A DNA stretch of 6,921 nt from Pseudomonadota bacterium (GTDB lineage: Bacteria; Myxococcota; Myxococcia; Myxococcales; Myxococcaceae). Made by a program: the position numbers and the translations under genes. The DNA is taken from positions 1-6,921 of the forward strand of contig JAFADT010000502.1 of NCBI GenBank assembly GCA_023424585.1, written 5' to 3'. A model generated the notes under the pieces. The model was not told where the DNA came from. It ran no database searches and saw only the letters and a program-made list of their open reading frames with translations. Of this stretch, positions 6,390-6,921 are shown one piece after another. Positions within the stretch are counted from its first letter, which is position 1. Each line of letters starts with the position of its first letter.

Positions 6390-6599
6390 TCAGCGCCGCG
6401 AGCCCACCAGGTAACCAACGAGGAAGGCGGTCCCCACGCAGGCATAGGGATGCTTGCGCACCCACTGACGCCAGTCCGTGACCTCCGAGACCTCCACCCG
6501 GAGCGCGCTCACCGACGAGGCCAGGTCGGCCCGGGTGCGCTCGATTTCCTCGCGAAGCGCCGCGCTGGTGCGCGGCAGGTGTCCATTGCTAGCGGCCAT
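6390..6599 (-). CDS. DUF3618 family protein with a YqjD-like C-terminal membrane anchor
   Basis: A 69-residue protein. Residues 13-37 (ALREEIERTRADLASSVSAL) are the diagnostic core of DUF3618, a short helix with the pattern LR-x-E-I-E-x-T-R-x-x-L found in actinobacterial and proteobacterial small membrane proteins of unknown function. The C-terminal half is a membrane anchor: WVRKHPY leads into the helix, with Pro51, Ala58, Val61-Gly62-Tyr63 and Gly66, ending in SRR. DUF3618 genes often sit next to holin-III (YqjE-like) genes, as here. The start ATG 6599 overlaps the upstream gene by 11 bp and has AAGGAG about 8 nt upstream inside that gene, so translation of the two is probably coupled. The helix-plus-anchor design predicts a cytoplasmic-facing inner-membrane protein. 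Confidence 0.85.
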   Translation of the reverse strand: MAASNGHLPRTSAALREEIERTRADLASSVSALRVEVSEVTDWRQWVRKHPYACVGTAFLVGYLVGSRR

Positions 6600-6921
6600 C
6601 CCGCGGCTCCTTGAAAGCCATTCCCGTCGTGTCCCTCAGCGTGTTCACCCCAGGTGCCGCCGACACCTGGGGTGGCTGCGTGGTGAGCACCGCCATGCTG
6701 CGCGACAGCTCGCTCACGCTGTCATCCAGCATCTGGCGCGACTTCATGCGCTTCACCGCGCGCAGGATGCCCAGGCCGCCGCCCACCAGGTTCACCGCGC
6801 CCACCAGGGCCAGCGCCCCCGCCCACCCCGTCCAGGGAGCGAGCACGGCCGCCAGCGCTCCGCAGACGAAGGCGTAGCCCACCAGCAGGAAGGGCACGAA
6901 CACGGCGATGCTCGCCAGGTC
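6589..6921 (-). CDS. Holin superfamily III / YqjE-like membrane protein, 5' end beyond the window
   Basis: The last 110 residues of a protein whose start lies past the window edge; the frame is open to 6921 (DLASIA before the GTG at 6903), so that GTG is probably internal. Two hydrophobic helices are visible: FVPFLLVGYAFVCGALAAVL and, after PWTGW, AGALALVGAVNLVGGGLGIL. They are followed by a basic, charged tail (RAVKRMKSRQMLDDSVSEL). This two-helix hairpin with an aromatic turn is the core of the Actinobacterial Holin-X / phage-holin superfamily III group that includes E. coli YqjE. Family members in chromosomes are not known lysis proteins, and no phage genes are present here. The C-terminal 50 residues after the helices are longer than usual. 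The coding sequence near the 3' end contains a perfect 11-bp inverted repeat (6646-6674). Its stop overlaps the DUF3618 start, making it the first visible gene of the operon. Confidence 0.75.
   Translation of the reverse strand, partial: DLASIAVFVPFLLVGYAFVCGALAAVLAPWTGWAGALALVGAVNLVGGGLGILRAVKRMKSRQMLDDSVSELSRSMAVLTTQPPQVSAAPGVNTLRDTTGMAFKEPRDGR
6646..6674. repeat. Perfect 11-bp inverted repeat inside the holin-III gene
   Basis: CACCCCAGGTG (6646-6656) and its exact reverse complement CACCTGGGGTG (6664-6674) are separated by a 7-nt spacer. They lie in the tail of the holin-III-like gene, encoding a PPQVSAAPGV segment, about 35 bp upstream of the Shine-Dalgarno of the overlapping DUF3618 gene. 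In the mRNA it would form a strong 11-bp stem with a 7-nt loop. There is no T-run, so it is not a standard terminator. Confidence 0.6.

Noticed and set aside
6589..6921. Phage lysis cassette suggested by the holin-like gene
   Set aside because: No endolysin, spanin or phage structural gene is present. The neighbours are DUF3618, YqjD-like and YtxH-like chromosomal membrane proteins, the usual setting of YqjE-type proteins.

Overview
The window is GC-rich DNA, with G or C at most third codon positions. Its gene content (a CHASE2-anchored adenylate cyclase, an orphan lipoprotein, a cluster of small YqjD/DUF3618/YtxH-type membrane proteins) suggests a delta-proteobacterial myxobacterium, most likely Myxococcaceae such as Myxococcus, Corallococcus or Pyxidicoccus. 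This assignment is an inference from style and content; no rRNA or other marker gene is present. There are nine protein-coding loci and no tRNA, rRNA, CRISPR or insertion sequence that I can see.

Layout. (1) Positions 37-653, plus strand: the remains of a secreted or lipoprotein alpha/beta-hydrolase of the prolyl-oligopeptidase (S9) type. A well-formed ribosome binding site and signal peptide start at 49, but the reading frame changes near 110 straight into the nucleophile-elbow half of the catalytic domain. The gene appears to have lost its middle. (2) Positions 662-3268, minus strand: an 868-residue CHASE2 plus three-helix plus class III nucleotide cyclase receptor, convergent with the hydrolase (stop codons 8 bp apart). 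(3) Positions 3368-4222, plus strand: an unknown lipoprotein, divergent from the cyclase across a 99-bp shared promoter region. (4) Positions 4235-5245, minus strand: an unknown 336-residue protein, convergent with the lipoprotein across 12 bp. (5) Positions 5354-6921, minus strand: a tight run of five small membrane proteins in the order holin-III/YqjE-like (cut by the window edge), DUF3618, 64-residue YqjD-like tail-anchored protein, 125-residue YqjD-like protein, YtxH-like protein. It ends in a strong strand-polar terminator hairpin at 5294-5324.

How they fit together. The five small proteins look like one operon: the first two genes overlap by 11 bp, the others are 27-73 bp apart, each downstream gene has its own Shine-Dalgarno, and a terminator follows the last. 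Three consecutive members (DUF3618, 64 aa, 125 aa) share an ungapped transmembrane signature, P-x6-A-x2-V-G-[YF]-x2-G, which is the C-terminal anchor of the enterobacterial ElaB/YqjD (DUF883) family, and the holin-III protein next to them mirrors YqjE beside YqjD in E. coli. This suggests an expanded YqjDE-like envelope cluster, possibly stress or stationary-phase related by analogy. The cyclase is probably an independent environmental sensor making cAMP. Its catalytic domain retains the metal, lysine, threonine and arginine residues but has alanine where the family's transition-state asparagine usually sits.
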